A stretch of DNA of 64,000 nucleotides, taken from positions 2,086,001 to 2,150,000 of the forward strand of contig NZ_LBMJ01000001.1 in NCBI RefSeq assembly GCF_001413925.1. Reading direction: 5' to 3'. The notes beneath the pieces were generated by a model. That model saw only the letters and a list, made by a program, of their open reading frames with translations. It was not told the origin of the DNA and searched no databases. How positions within the stretch are numbered: the stretch's first letter is position 1; each line of letters starts with the position of its first letter. The translations under genes and the position numbers were made by a program. Source of the DNA: Nonlabens sp. YIK11. GTDB taxonomy: Bacteria > Bacteroidota > Bacteroidia > Flavobacteriales > Flavobacteriaceae. Below are positions 20,201 through 28,348 of this stretch, in pieces.

Positions 20201-21892
20201 TTGATGGCTACAGGAACTACACTTACCATAAATGGTACTACTGCAAATCCAGTGGTGATTTCTAACAACAGCGCTAGTCGTGCTGGTGGTGGAATTGAGG
20301 ATTGGTCCTTAGGAGCAACAACATCTACAATTACAAATGTGAACTTTACAGGGAACACGGCTGGATTAAATAGTGGTGACTTCATTGCAAATGGCGGACC
20401 TGGAAACGGTGGAGCGATCCATATAACGGGACCAGGATTGATGGATATTATTGGAGGTACAGCAGATTCTAATTCGGCTGCGCTGGAAGGTGGAGCGTTT
20501 TGGAATAACGTAGGTACCATGACCATTAGTGATGTGGATATCACAAATAACACTTCTACTGGAGCTGGTGCAGATGATGGTGGTGCAGCTTTATTTAATA
20601 ATGGCGGTACTTTAAATGTATCTGATTCCTTTATTGATGGAAACCTTGCAACAGGAGCGTCTGGATCTGGTGGAGCGTTATTGAGCACTACTGGAGCCGT
20701 CACGATCACTAATACTACAATTACCAATAACGCCGCTAACAGAGCTGGTGGTGCGATTGAGTTAATTGACGGTACGTTGGATATCTCAAGTTCTGAAATA
20801 TCAAATAATGATGTGGATGGAACTGCAGGTACGGCAGCGCCAGGAAATGGTGGTGCTTTGCATATCTCAGGAAGTTCTGTTGTTAATATCGACTCTAGTA
20901 TCATAAATTCCAACAGCGCAGCTGCAGAAGGTGGAGCTCTTTGGAATCAATTGAATTCCGTAATGGTGGTCTCCAACTCAACACTTGATGGCAACAGTGC
21001 CAACGGTACAGCCGTCGACAATGGTGGTGGAGCTATTTTCAATAATGGTGGTGATACTGAGGTTTATGACACTACAATTTCAAACAATACCAGTGTTTCT
21101 AATGGTGGTGGTATCTCTAACCAAGTGGGATCTTTAATCGTTGAGACTTCAACAATATCGTCAAACACGGCATCTTTAGATGGTGCTGGCGTTTATCATG
21201 CAGGAACCAATGCTCTTTTTGATATTGTTACCGTTGCCCGAAACATTGCCACTGGTAATGGTGGTGGCTTAGCATCAGTTGCAGGGACTTTTAGTATTAC
21301 CAATACTTTGGTGGCAGAAAATCAAGCTGCTAGTGATTTCAACGTTTCAGGTATTACTTCTAACGATTATAACCTTATCGAGATCGACGACACAAATTCA
21401 TTTACGGCTATGCCTAATGATATTGTAGGTACGGTCGCTAGTCCAGAATTTGCATCTTTAGGACCATTGCAAGATAATGGTGGTAACACCTTTACTCATG
21501 CGATACTGGATGGGACAAGAGCACAGGATCAAGGAAATCCTAATAACAACCTGACGGATCAACGCGGTGAAGCCGTTTTTGGACCAGCACGTGATATTGG
21601 TTCTTTTGAAGCGCAACAAACACTTTCTAATGATGACATTGCCGCTGCATTAGCCGCCGTGCGTTTGTACCCTAATCCTAGTAGTGATGGGCGATTTACC
21701 ATACAGTTACCTGCACAGGTGACATCGACAGCTACTTACAGAATAACAGATATGACTGGAAAAGTAGTAGGTGGATCAAGCCTTAGAACAGGAGTTAACA
21801 ATTTACAGATGAATAATCTGTCCGCTGGAATCTACATAGTTCAAGTTACCGCGGCAGATCAATCTCAAAGTTTGAAGTTGATTATTGAATAA
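17282..21892 (+). CDS. Giant parallel beta-helix adhesin-like protein secreted by T9SS
   Basis: A 1536-residue protein. Signal peptide MKNFTLLVSVVAVYFLGAFC...DAQ, then about 1350 residues of short imperfect repeats built on G-G-(G/A)-(I/L/A) turns followed by N-N-x-(A/S) steps (for example GNGGALHVSG, NEGGGLWNGTGTM, SNRAGGGIETNG). This spacing is typical of right-handed parallel beta-helices such as Pmp-like adhesins. The last ~80 residues are a T9SS sorting domain (LYPNPSSDGRF, ITDMTGKVV, LSAGIYIVQV), so it should be exported and attached at or released from the surface. Two scales of internal duplication are visible: ~153 codons (19.2 vs 19.65 kb) and ~628 codons (18.1 vs 20.0 kb). Adhesion is inference from the fold. 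Monocistronic, with a strong terminator downstream. Confidence 0.88.
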   Translation: MKNFTLLVSVVAVYFLGAFCVDAQVVTKTVDDGTDGTLRIEIADAGTGGTVTFDPSIQGQTINVTMGAIPINAFAAITIDGNNGGTSTTISSGSNSRIFDVDATIAAVINFDSVIFRDGSAESGGAILASGATTVVNIADCEFRSNIATGAAATNGGGAIFNDGATVAITGTLFRDNRATGTSGSGGAILNSNGGTLAIDNSIFRVNVSQRAGGAIEDNANAASVITISNSTFAKNEAGTNPGNGGALHVSGSSSYTFDGGAVRENIAGKEGGGLWNNLGTLTINGTIIEDNVAQGDFVAGTPPQIVGGGGIFAEDGTGVVVINEGTIIRRNQATGVQGSGGGILMATGTTLTINGTVANPVMIMDNQASRAGGGIEDWSLDTNSNTITNVDFSGNSAGLDGTNFTANGGPGNGGAIHVTGPGSNTITGGTATANLAANEGGAFWNGTGTMTVDGTSIANNTASGAGAANGGGGFFNLGGTLDISSAIIDGNAASGAAGSGGGILNTRGGTINVTSSSITNNTAVRAGGGIEDNSTIDVNGSVPVGSISLDGVTLDSNNTSASPGNGGGMHLTGAATSTITGGTVNNNTASNEGGGLWNGSGTMTVSGVQIDSNIAAGNDTSSPGAAGGGGIYNEGGTVVLTNNTVVSNNQATGAQSTGGGVLNAAGTFTATDSEISSNESNRAGGGIETNGTSSVTLTNVTLDSNITGVVTGMGAPGNGGALHVSGAGSVDITGGTVNTNDAANEGGGLWNGTGTMTVSGTTISANTARGSDAEVAGASGGGGIYNEGGTVNLTNNTVVSNNQATGAQSTGGGVLNAAGVFTATDSEISGNESNRAGGGIETNGDSSVELTNTNLDGNLTGATTGPGAPGNGGGLHVSGAAPVTITGGTVNNNIARKEGGGLWNNGGLLTINGTTLSGNDAQGDFVAGMPPEIVGGGAIFSEDSMTGSVVINEGTIIDGNVATGVQGSGGGILMATGTTLTINGTTANPVVISNNSASRAGGGIEDWSLGATTSTITNVNFTGNTAGLNSGDFIANGGPGNGGAIHITGPGLMDIIGGTADSNSAALEGGAFWNNVGTMTISDVDITNNTSTGAGADDGGAALFNNGGTLNVSDSFIDGNLATGASGSGGALLSTTGAVTITNTTITNNAANRAGGAIELIDGTLDISSSEISNNDVDGTAGTAAPGNGGALHISGSSVVNIDSSIINSNSAAAEGGALWNQLNSVMVVSNSTLDGNSANGTAVDNGGGAIFNNGGDTEVYDTTISNNTSVSNGGGISNQVGSLIVETSTISSNTASLDGAGVYHAGTNALFDIVTVARNIATGNGGGLASVAGTFSITNTLVAENQAASDFNVSGITSNDYNLIEIDDTNSFTAMPNDIVGTVASPEFASLGPLQDNGGNTFTHAILDGTRAQDQGNPNNNLTDQRGEAVFGPARDIGSFEAQQTLSNDDIAAALAAVRLYPNPSSDGRFTIQLPAQVTSTATYRITDMTGKVVGGSSLRTGVNNLQMNNLSAGIYIVQVTAADQSQSLKLIIE
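19199..19816. repeat. Internal tandem duplication in the beta-helix gene
   Basis: About 157 bp at 19199-19357 recurs at 19658-19816 with an offset of 459 bp (153 codons). Both copies encode TNNTVVSNNQATGAQSTGGG and then LNAAG(T/V)FTATDSEIS. Differences are mostly synonymous. Confidence 0.75.
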
Positions 21893-21913
21893 GCCATTCA
21901 ATTAAAAACAAAG

Positions 21914-21946
21914 AGCCCATTCTATTTAGGTAGAATGGGCTTTTTT
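21914..21946 (+). terminator. Rho-independent terminator of the beta-helix gene
   Basis: An 11-bp perfect stem AGCCCATTCTA / TAGAATGGGCT with a 6-base loop, then T6. Confidence 0.88.
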
Positions 21947-21963
21947 ATTAGGTTGATTTTGAG

Positions 21964-21983
21964 TTCGCTTTCGCGAAAGCGAA
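21964..21983. repeat. Palindromic repeat TTCGCTTTCGCGAAAGCGAA
   Basis: A perfect copy preceded by GAG, between the terminator of the beta-helix gene and the 3' end of clpB. Confidence 0.95.
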
Positions 21984-22005
21984 CTAACCATCATCCACAT
22001 TTCAA

Positions 22006-24615
22006 TTATTCAACATCGACGTCCTGAGATTGATTACGGAACACCAACTCATTTTCAAAAGCATCGATCAATACCACACTATCTGTGGTAATCGATCCCG
22101 AAAGTATGCTTTTTGAAAGCTGGTTGAGGACGTTCTTTTGAATCACACGCTTCACGGGTCTCGCTCCATATTGTGGATCAAATCCTTGCTGTGCCAGTAA
22201 GTCGATCGCCTCTTGAGTAGCGTCTATAATGATGCCTTGCTGTGCGAGCATTTTAGTCACGCCTTTAAGTTGCAGGCTCACGATTTTCTTGATTTCTGCG
22301 GCATTAAGCGGTGTGAACATCACGATGTCATCAATACGGTTGATAAACTCTGGTCTCACACGTTGCTTGAGCGCTGCAAGAACCTCAAGTTTAGTCGCTT
22401 CAATAACGGACTCTCGATCTGCTACCGCGTTTTCAAATCGCTCCTGAATCACCTCGGCTCCCATGTTGGAAGTCATTATGATGATGGAGTTTTTGAAATC
22501 TGCCACACGTCCTTTATTGTCAGTCAAGCGACCTTCATCAAGGACTTGTAACAAGGTATTGAACGTATCTGGATGCGCTTTTTCAATTTCATCCAACAAG
22601 ATCACAGAGTATGGTTTTCTGCGAACGGCCTCAGTGAGCTGTCCACCTTCATCATAACCTACGTATCCTGGTGGTGCACCTACCAGACGGCTCACGCTAT
22701 GACGCTCTTGATACTCGCTCATATCGATACGTGTCATGGCGTTATCGTCGTTGAAAAGATATTCTGCAAGAGCTTTGGCTAGTTCTGTTTTACCTACACC
22801 GGTTGTTCCTAAGAACAGGAAGGAACCTACTGGTTTTTTCTGATCCTGCAAGCCAGCACGACTGCGTCGCACGGCATCACTTACGGCCACAATGGCTTCT
22901 TCTTGCCCTACCACACGTCTGTGTAATTCTTCTTCAAGTCTCAAGAGTTTTTCACGCTCGCTTTGCAGCATTTTGGCTACTGGTATACCGGTCCATTTTG
23001 CGACAACCTCTGCAATATCATCATAGGTCACCTCTTCCTGAATGAGCGATTTGCTCTTATCGCTTTCATTGACTTCTTTTTGAAGACGTTCCAGCTCTTC
23101 CTGACTTTCCTTGATCTTACCATAACGCAACTCTGCTACCTTACCATAGTCACCTTCACGTTCTGCACGTTCTGCTTCCAGTTTAAGGTTTTCAATTTCA
23201 ATTTTGGTGTTCTGAATATTGTCGACCAGTTCTTTTTCAGTTTCCCACTGGGCATTGAGTGCGTTACGTTCTTCCTTAAGATTTGCGAGGTCACTGCGCA
23301 GGGTTTTCATTTTGACTTCGTCCTTTTCACGCTTGATGGCCTCAATTTCGATTTCGATTTGCATGATCTTGCGGTCAAGCACGTCCAGTTCTTCTGGTTT
23401 AGAGTTGATCTCCATGCGTAATTTTGATGCAGCCTCGTCCATAAGGTCAATCGCTTTATCTGGCAGGAATCTGTTTGTTATGTAACGTTGTGACAGCTCT
23501 ACGGCGCCTATGATGGCCTCATCCATGATACGTACCTTGTGGTGCGTTTCATATTTATCCTTGATACCTCGCAGGATGGAAATGGCACTTTCGGTGTCTG
23601 GTTCGTTCACTTGCACCTTTTGGAAGCGACGTTCCAGTGCCTTGTCTTTTTCAAAATACTTTTGATACTCATCTAGAGTTGTGGCACCAATGGCTCTAAG
23701 CTCGCCACGAGCCAAAGCTGGTTTTAAAATATTGGCTGCGTCCATGGCGCCTTGACCACCACCAGCACCAACGAGAGTGTGAATCTCATCAATGAATAGC
23801 ACGATGTCTCCATTGCTAGAGGTCACTTCTTTGATAACGGCTTTTAGGCGTTCTTCAAATTCACCTTTATACTTTGCACCGGCAATAAGTGCACCCATAT
23901 CTAAAGAGAAAATCTGTTTGTTCTTAAGATTTTCTGGTACGTCACCAGCCACGATACGGTGTGCAAGACCTTCGGCAATGGCAGTTTTACCAGTACCTGG
24001 TTCACCTACCAGCATCGGGTTGTTCTTGGTACGTCTGGATAGAATTTGTAGAATTCTGCGAATTTCTTCATCACGTCCTATTACTGGGTCCAATTTACCT
24101 TGGTCGGCTAACTCATTGAGGTTTTTGGCGTATTTGCTTAAACTGTTATACGTTTCCTCGGCGCTTTGCGAGGTGATCTTTTCACCTTGACGCAATTCGT
24201 TAATAGCAGCATTAAGATCTTTAAGCGTCAAGCCCTGATCTTTGAGAATCTGGGCAGTTTTTGAATTACCATCAAAAATACTGAGCAGTAAATGTTCAAC
24301 AGACACATATTCATCGTCCATTTTGTTGGCAATGGATGTGGCGTTGTTCAATACTCTATTTGCCTCTCTGGAAAGTTGAAGTTCGCCACCTTCCACTTTT
24401 GGAAGAGGGGCTAACTGGCTATCGATAAGCTGTTCGACCAGAGATAGATTAAGGTTCAATTTCTTGAAAAGAAAAGGCATCACGTTTTCATCAACGGTTA
24501 AGATGGCCTTGAATAAATGGGCGTTCTCAATGATTTGATGTCCCATTTCTTGTGCAAGCTGCTGTGCTTGTTGAACAGCTTCTTGCGATTTTATAGTGAG
24601 TTTATTAAAGTTCAT
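22006..24615 (-). CDS. clpB: ATP-dependent disaggregase ClpB (Hsp100)
   Basis: An 869-residue, full-length ClpB. It has an N-terminal Clp repeat domain (residues 1-150), the first AAA+ module with Walker A GEPGTGKT near 205 and DEIHTLVGAG, a long middle coiled-coil domain (~410-530) rich in Glu/Lys, and a second AAA+ module with GTTGVGKTE near 605 and GYVGYDEGGQLTE. The middle domain separates ClpB from ClpA and ClpC. It threads aggregated proteins through its pore together with DnaK, whose gene is also in this window and shares an upstream inverted repeat (24664-24677). Cytoplasmic. Divergent from ytxJ. Confidence 0.97.
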   Translation of the reverse strand: MNFNKLTIKSQEAVQQAQQLAQEMGHQIIENAHLFKAILTVDENVMPFLFKKLNLNLSLVEQLIDSQLAPLPKVEGGELQLSREANRVLNNATSIANKMDDEYVSVEHLLLSIFDGNSKTAQILKDQGLTLKDLNAAINELRQGEKITSQSAEETYNSLSKYAKNLNELADQGKLDPVIGRDEEIRRILQILSRRTKNNPMLVGEPGTGKTAIAEGLAHRIVAGDVPENLKNKQIFSLDMGALIAGAKYKGEFEERLKAVIKEVTSSNGDIVLFIDEIHTLVGAGGGQGAMDAANILKPALARGELRAIGATTLDEYQKYFEKDKALERRFQKVQVNEPDTESAISILRGIKDKYETHHKVRIMDEAIIGAVELSQRYITNRFLPDKAIDLMDEAASKLRMEINSKPEELDVLDRKIMQIEIEIEAIKREKDEVKMKTLRSDLANLKEERNALNAQWETEKELVDNIQNTKIEIENLKLEAERAEREGDYGKVAELRYGKIKESQEELERLQKEVNESDKSKSLIQEEVTYDDIAEVVAKWTGIPVAKMLQSEREKLLRLEEELHRRVVGQEEAIVAVSDAVRRSRAGLQDQKKPVGSFLFLGTTGVGKTELAKALAEYLFNDDNAMTRIDMSEYQERHSVSRLVGAPPGYVGYDEGGQLTEAVRRKPYSVILLDEIEKAHPDTFNTLLQVLDEGRLTDNKGRVADFKNSIIIMTSNMGAEVIQERFENAVADRESVIEATKLEVLAALKQRVRPEFINRIDDIVMFTPLNAAEIKKIVSLQLKGVTKMLAQQGIIIDATQEAIDLLAQQGFDPQYGARPVKRVIQKNVLNQLSKSILSGSITTDSVVLIDAFENELVFRNQSQDVDVE

Positions 24616-24663
24616 ATGTTTTGTTTTGTGAGTCTATGTCAAATGATGTTCCTAAAACAATTT

Positions 24664-24677
24664 TGACAAAAAGTCAG
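24664..24677 (-). promoter_or_regulatory. Candidate heat-shock element upstream of clpB
   Basis: TGACAAAAAGTCAG (CTGACTTTTTGTCA towards clpB), 49 bp before the start. Its TTTTG could also act as the -33 box of a promoter with a 19-base spacer to ATCATTTG. It has the same geometry as the dnaK element. Confidence 0.45.
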
Positions 24678-24749
24678 TAAAATTTAATGATTTAAGCGAC
24701 AGGTTGACATATTATTAATTAATTAGCACTTTATCACCTGACATCCACC

Positions 24750-24757
24750 TATATTTG
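24750..24757 (+). promoter_or_regulatory. -7 promoter box TATATTTG of ytxJ
   Basis: A perfect TAnnTTTG match, 23 bases before the ytxJ start. No clear TTTG at -33. Confidence 0.5.
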
Positions 24758-24780
24758 TAGGGTTAAAATTCTTACAGATT

Positions 24781-25179
24781 ATGGGTTTAATGGACAAGTT
24801 ATTCAAATCGCAACGAGACATTGCCAAAGACGAAATCAAAGATATTCAATGGGAACCATTGGAGTCTGTTGACCAGTTGCATAATCTTGTTAAAAATTCA
24901 AATCTTAAAACCAAAGTAATTTTTAAGCATAGTACGAGGTGTGGGATTTCCAGAATGGCGCTTAGCAATTTTGAGCGTAATTATGAGAATCTAGATCAAA
25001 ATGTGACCTATTATTTATTAGACTTGCTCAACTTTAGAGAGGTTAGCAATTCTATTGCAGAGGAACTTAAAGTACAGCATCAATCACCTCAAGTCATTGT
25101 CCTTAAAGATGAAAAGATCATCCATACTGAAAGTCATCACGGTATCGATATCAAAAAAATCCAGTCCCTAATCAAATAA
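24781..25179 (+). CDS. ytxJ: Bacillithiol system redox-active protein YtxJ
   Basis: A 132-residue thioredoxin-fold protein with the monothiol active site STRCGISR (Cys54) and the family features KHST before it and LNFREVSNSIAEELKVQHQSPQ after it. YtxJ-type proteins are thought to act as monothiol bacilliredoxins, removing bacillithiol from proteins; this would be cytoplasmic. The presence of the gene implies that the organism makes bacillithiol. The M48 peptidase gene follows 7 bases after the stop, so the two are probably co-transcribed, although no functional link is obvious. Confidence 0.9.
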   Translation: MGLMDKLFKSQRDIAKDEIKDIQWEPLESVDQLHNLVKNSNLKTKVIFKHSTRCGISRMALSNFERNYENLDQNVTYYLLDLLNFREVSNSIAEELKVQHQSPQVIVLKDEKIIHTESHHGIDIKKIQSLIK

Positions 25180-25186
25180 ATTAACC

Positions 25187-26011
25187 ATGAAAAACATCCG
25201 ATTTTATTTAATCGCTAGCTCTATGCTAGTCCTCTCTTGTGCTACCAATGTATTTACGGGAGAAAGAACCTTAAAGCCTGTATCTAACGACCAAGTATTT
25301 CCTGCTGCATTTTCTGCTTACAATGAAGTATTGCAGGAAAGTAAAGTTGTCACTGGAACATCAGAATCCAGAATGATCACCAATGTAGGTCAGAATATTA
25401 AAAATGCATCTCAAAAATGGTTGAATGCCTTGGGCCACCCAGAATATTTGGATGGTTACGAATGGGAATATAATCTCATTAATGATGACCAAGTAAATGC
25501 TTGGGCGATGCCAGGTGGTAAAATTGCATTTTACACAGGTATTTTACCCATAGCACAATCAGAAACAGGTGTTGCCGTTATCATGGGTCATGAAGTAGCA
25601 CACGCACTTGCAAATCATGGTGGACAGCGCATGCGCGCTAGCCAACTTCAACAATTAGGAGCTGTTGGTCTTGCTGTAGGTGGAGTTGTATCTGGAACTA
25701 GTCCACAAACCATGAATATTTTAAATCAGGCTTATGGATTAGGGTCACAGTTTGGTGCCATTCTTCCATTCTCAAGAGCTCAAGAGTCTGAAGCAGACAA
25801 AATAGGATTGGTTCTTACCGCTATCGCAGGATATGATCCAGATGAAGGTGCGAGACTTTGGGAACGTATGAAAGCCAATAGCGGCGGTCAGGCTCCACCA
25901 GAATTTTTAAGCACGCACCCATCAAACGATACTCGTATTGCAAACTTGAGACAACTAGCACCAATAGCTAAAAAAGAAGCGGCAAAATACGGAGTGACTT
26001 CATTCAAATAG
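25187..26011 (+). CDS. M48 family metallopeptidase, lipoprotein
   Basis: A 274-residue protein with lipobox VLSC (Cys18), so it should be periplasmic and membrane-anchored. The zinc motif HEVAH is at residues 135-139 and the downstream ligand motif is ESEAD near 205. The domain order and the terminal STHPSNDTRIANL match LoiP/YcaL-type M48 peptidases, which degrade damaged envelope proteins. It follows ytxJ closely. A strong terminator hairpin lies after it, directly against the start codon of the next gene. Confidence 0.93.
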   Translation: MKNIRFYLIASSMLVLSCATNVFTGERTLKPVSNDQVFPAAFSAYNEVLQESKVVTGTSESRMITNVGQNIKNASQKWLNALGHPEYLDGYEWEYNLINDDQVNAWAMPGGKIAFYTGILPIAQSETGVAVIMGHEVAHALANHGGQRMRASQLQQLGAVGLAVGGVVSGTSPQTMNILNQAYGLGSQFGAILPFSRAQESEADKIGLVLTAIAGYDPDEGARLWERMKANSGGQAPPEFLSTHPSNDTRIANLRQLAPIAKKEAAKYGVTSFK

Positions 26012-26032
26012 TCAGTTCAAACACATACTTTT

Positions 26033-26059
26033 AAAGGGTTCTTCAAGAACCCTTTTTTT
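26033..26059 (+). terminator. Terminator or attenuator ending at the MFS start codon
   Basis: A perfect 10-bp stem AAAGGGTTCTT / AAGAACCCTTT with a 2-base apex, then T7. The last T (26059) is the base before the ATG at 26060. It could end the ytxJ-M48 transcript, or attenuate and mask initiation of the MFS gene. Confidence 0.8.
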
Positions 26060-27382
26060 ATGAAACAAACTTACCCGAAAGGCCATCCCAAATTATTGAC
26101 CGCATGGGCGTTCTACGACTGGGCAAATTCAGTTTATTCCCTAGTTATCGCTAGTGCCATATTTCCTATCTACTACAGTGCCATAAGCAGTAACGCCTAT
26201 GAGACTGGAAACGTTCCCCAGATTTTTAAGGGAATGAACAATGAGTCGATTATCATCATTACCACGGCCTTGGCCTTTTTGATCGTCAGCATAATTTCAC
26301 CTATACTTTCTGGAGTGGCAGATTATTCTGGTAAGAAGAAACGCTTTTTACAGTTTTTCTGTTATTTGGGTGGCGCCTGCAGCATCGGCTTGGCGTTTTT
26401 TAGTTTTGATCACCTGTGGATCAGTTTGTTGATCTATTTGCTGGCTTTGGTAGGTTTTTGGGGATCGCTTGTATTTTATAATTCGTATTTACCAGATGTA
26501 GCGCATCCAGACCAGCAGGACAAAACCAGCGCACGAGGTTTTTCCATGGGATATATAGGAAGCGTTATTCTTTTGGTCATTTGTCTTGTTTTGATTCAAG
26601 GTGGTTTTTTTGAAAGTGAAAAATTGCCCACGCAGATTTCCTTCGTTCTCGTTGGAGTATGGTGGATAGGATTTGCGCAGTACACCTATGCGTATTTGCC
26701 CATGGGAACCAGAAAGGATAGTAGTAACGTCGACAATATTTTTACCAATGGCTTTAAGGAATTGAGGAAAATATGGAATCAGTTGGGTGAAAACTTACAG
26801 ATGAAGCGCTATCTAGCCGCATTTTTCATCTACAGTATGGCCGTTCAGACCGTGATGCTCGTGGCGACTTATTTTGGTACGGAAGAAGTAGAATGGGGTG
26901 AAGGAGGCGCTACGACAGGCTTGATTATCTCTATCCTATTGATACAGCTGGTGGCCATTGCAGGAGCGTTTGTGGCGAGTTCGCTTTCGCGAAAGCATGG
27001 AAACATCAACGTTCTCATAGGTATCAACATCGTATGGGCGTGCGTTTGTATCTATGGCTATTTTGTCACCACGCCCATACAGTTCTATATCACCGCTGGA
27101 TTCGTAGGTTTTGTGATGGGTTCCATCCAGTCACTTTCCAGAAGTACGTATTCTAAAATGATTCCAGAAAGCAGTCTGGATACCGCATCCTATTTCAGCT
27201 TTTTTGATGTAGCTGAAAAGATTGGGATCGTGATAGGGATGTTGCTTTTTGCCGTCGTTGGTGAGATTACAGGATCCATGCGTGGTAGTATTCTATTTCT
27301 GGTAGTATTTTTTGTGATCGGTATCATTCTATTGATACGCGTTCCCAAACTCAAAACAACCAGCGAAGTGAATCAAGAATAA
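26060..27382 (+). CDS. MFS transporter, UMF1/Atg22-like family
   Basis: A 440-residue integral membrane protein with about 12 hydrophobic segments. The N-terminal AWAFYDWANSVYSLVI motif is characteristic of the UMF1 (Atg22-like) branch of the major facilitator superfamily, bacterial members of which have unknown substrates. The family alignment supports this start even though it directly abuts a terminator T run and has no ribosome-binding site. A truncated copy of the dispersed palindrome at 26980 encodes SLSRKH in a cytoplasmic loop near residue 308. The 3' end converges with the CDP-alcohol phosphatidyltransferase gene, 9 bases apart. Confidence 0.9.
   Translation: MKQTYPKGHPKLLTAWAFYDWANSVYSLVIASAIFPIYYSAISSNAYETGNVPQIFKGMNNESIIIITTALAFLIVSIISPILSGVADYSGKKKRFLQFFCYLGGACSIGLAFFSFDHLWISLLIYLLALVGFWGSLVFYNSYLPDVAHPDQQDKTSARGFSMGYIGSVILLVICLVLIQGGFFESEKLPTQISFVLVGVWWIGFAQYTYAYLPMGTRKDSSNVDNIFTNGFKELRKIWNQLGENLQMKRYLAAFFIYSMAVQTVMLVATYFGTEEVEWGEGGATTGLIISILLIQLVAIAGAFVASSLSRKHGNINVLIGINIVWACVCIYGYFVTTPIQFYITAGFVGFVMGSIQSLSRSTYSKMIPESSLDTASYFSFFDVAEKIGIVIGMLLFAVVGEITGSMRGSILFLVVFFVIGIILLIRVPKLKTTSEVNQE
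26980..26996. repeat. Palindromic repeat (17 of 20 bases) inside the MFS gene
   Basis: TTCGCTTTCGCGAAAGC, preceded by GAG as in the intergenic copies, then diverging. It is read in frame as SLSRK. Confidence 0.85.
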
Positions 27383-27391
27383 TCTGCTACG

Positions 27392-28159
27392 CTATTTAAG
27401 GAACACTTTACGAATCGCTATAAAAGCAAAGATCAGGACAGACATGGCCAGTAACGTTGGGATGATGAGATGCACCCAACCGAACAGCAATAGTATCGCC
27501 ATGATCAATAACTGAAAGCCCAGTCCATAAACCGAAAGCAACGTCATGAACCAGCTGGGAAAGGGTTCGCATTTGCGCGCGCTACTGTCTAAACGGTAGA
27601 TCACAAAATCAAAAACTCCATACAGACTTTTATATAAGTGATAGAATAAGGTAACAGTAGATTGATTTTCACCTTTTAATGCTACAGGTACGCTATTCTC
27701 ACGCACGCGACTGGTCAGGTCACCGTCCACACTGTTGCGTAAAATGACATAGTAAAAATTATATAAGGTTCCCTGTAACTGCAAACCTACAAAAGCCAAA
27801 ACCGTCCAGAGCAAACTTGCCTGGGTAACGTACATAATGGCCAGTAAAAACATCATGTTGAGCAACAAATCACTCACGGAATCCAAATAGCGTCCTACAT
27901 AAGATGGTGTCTTCTTTAAACGTGCCAGTTCACCATCTGCCGCATCAATAACCGATTTAAGAATAAGAAAAAAGGCAGCGGTGACGTAGTGACCATTCAA
28001 GATGGCGTAGATGGCGATCATACCGCTCAATACAAAAAGCAAAGTCACATGAATAGGAGTGAAGCTGGTTTCTTTTAAAGAATGGGCAATCCACTTACCA
28101 CCAGATCGACCATAATCGGAAAGATCTAGAAATTGGTGTTTAGGCGGTAATTTAGACAT
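27392..28159 (-). CDS. CDP-alcohol phosphatidyltransferase family protein
   Basis: A 255-residue membrane protein with about 6 hydrophobic segments. It carries the full catalytic signature D72-x2-D75-G76-x2-A79-R80-x8-G89-x3-D93-x3-D97. These enzymes move a phosphatidyl group from CDP-diacylglycerol (or a related CDP-activated donor) to an alcohol; which alcohol cannot be told here. The family's usual short hydrophilic N-terminus is present. A -7 box TAAGTTTG lies upstream at 28185-28192. Confidence 0.9.
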   Translation of the reverse strand: MSKLPPKHQFLDLSDYGRSGGKWIAHSLKETSFTPIHVTLLFVLSGMIAIYAILNGHYVTAAFFLILKSVIDAADGELARLKKTPSYVGRYLDSVSDLLLNMMFLLAIMYVTQASLLWTVLAFVGLQLQGTLYNFYYVILRNSVDGDLTSRVRENSVPVALKGENQSTVTLFYHLYKSLYGVFDFVIYRLDSSARKCEPFPSWFMTLLSVYGLGFQLLIMAILLLFGWVHLIIPTLLAMSVLIFAFIAIRKVFLK

Positions 28160-28184
28160 GAAGGCAATCTCAAATTTGAATTTG

Positions 28185-28192
28185 CAAACTTA
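28185..28192 (-). promoter_or_regulatory. -7 promoter box TAAGTTTG
   Basis: A perfect TAnnTTTG on the minus strand, 25 bases before the CDP-alcohol phosphatidyltransferase start. No convincing -33 box. Confidence 0.45.
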
Positions 28193-28242
28193 GTGCATAA
28201 TGATTAATTGAGTTTTGGTTAAAAACCCTGATTTCCAAGAGC

Positions 28243-28277
28243 AAAAAATCCCGAGACAGATGTACCTGCTCGGGATT
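28243..28277 (-). terminator. Terminator of the sigma/adhesin operon
   Basis: Stem AATCCCGAG / CTCGGGATT with an inner CAG/CTG pair, followed on the minus strand by a T run (28248-28243). It ends the four-gene operon that finishes at 28349. Confidence 0.8.
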
Positions 28278-28301
28278 AGATGTTGTTAATTTGAGGTTTA
28301 T

Positions 28302-28342
28302 TTCGCTTTCCTGCCTGTCCGGCAGGCAGGCGCGAAAGCGTG
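28302..28342. repeat. Palindromic repeat, composite form, opposite orientation
   Basis: TTCGCTTT, a 21-bp inner palindrome (CCTGCCTGTCCGG-CAGGCAGG), then CGCGAAAGCGTG: the 8 + 21 + 12 form. It lies between the last gene of the adhesin operon and its terminator. Confidence 0.9.
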
Positions 28343-28348
28343 AATCAG

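Noticed and set aside
20047..20913. A 288-codon frame antisense to the beta-helix gene
   Set aside because: A shadow frame caused by the biased repeat codons (GGT/GGA, ACC/ATT); no signal, motif or promoter.
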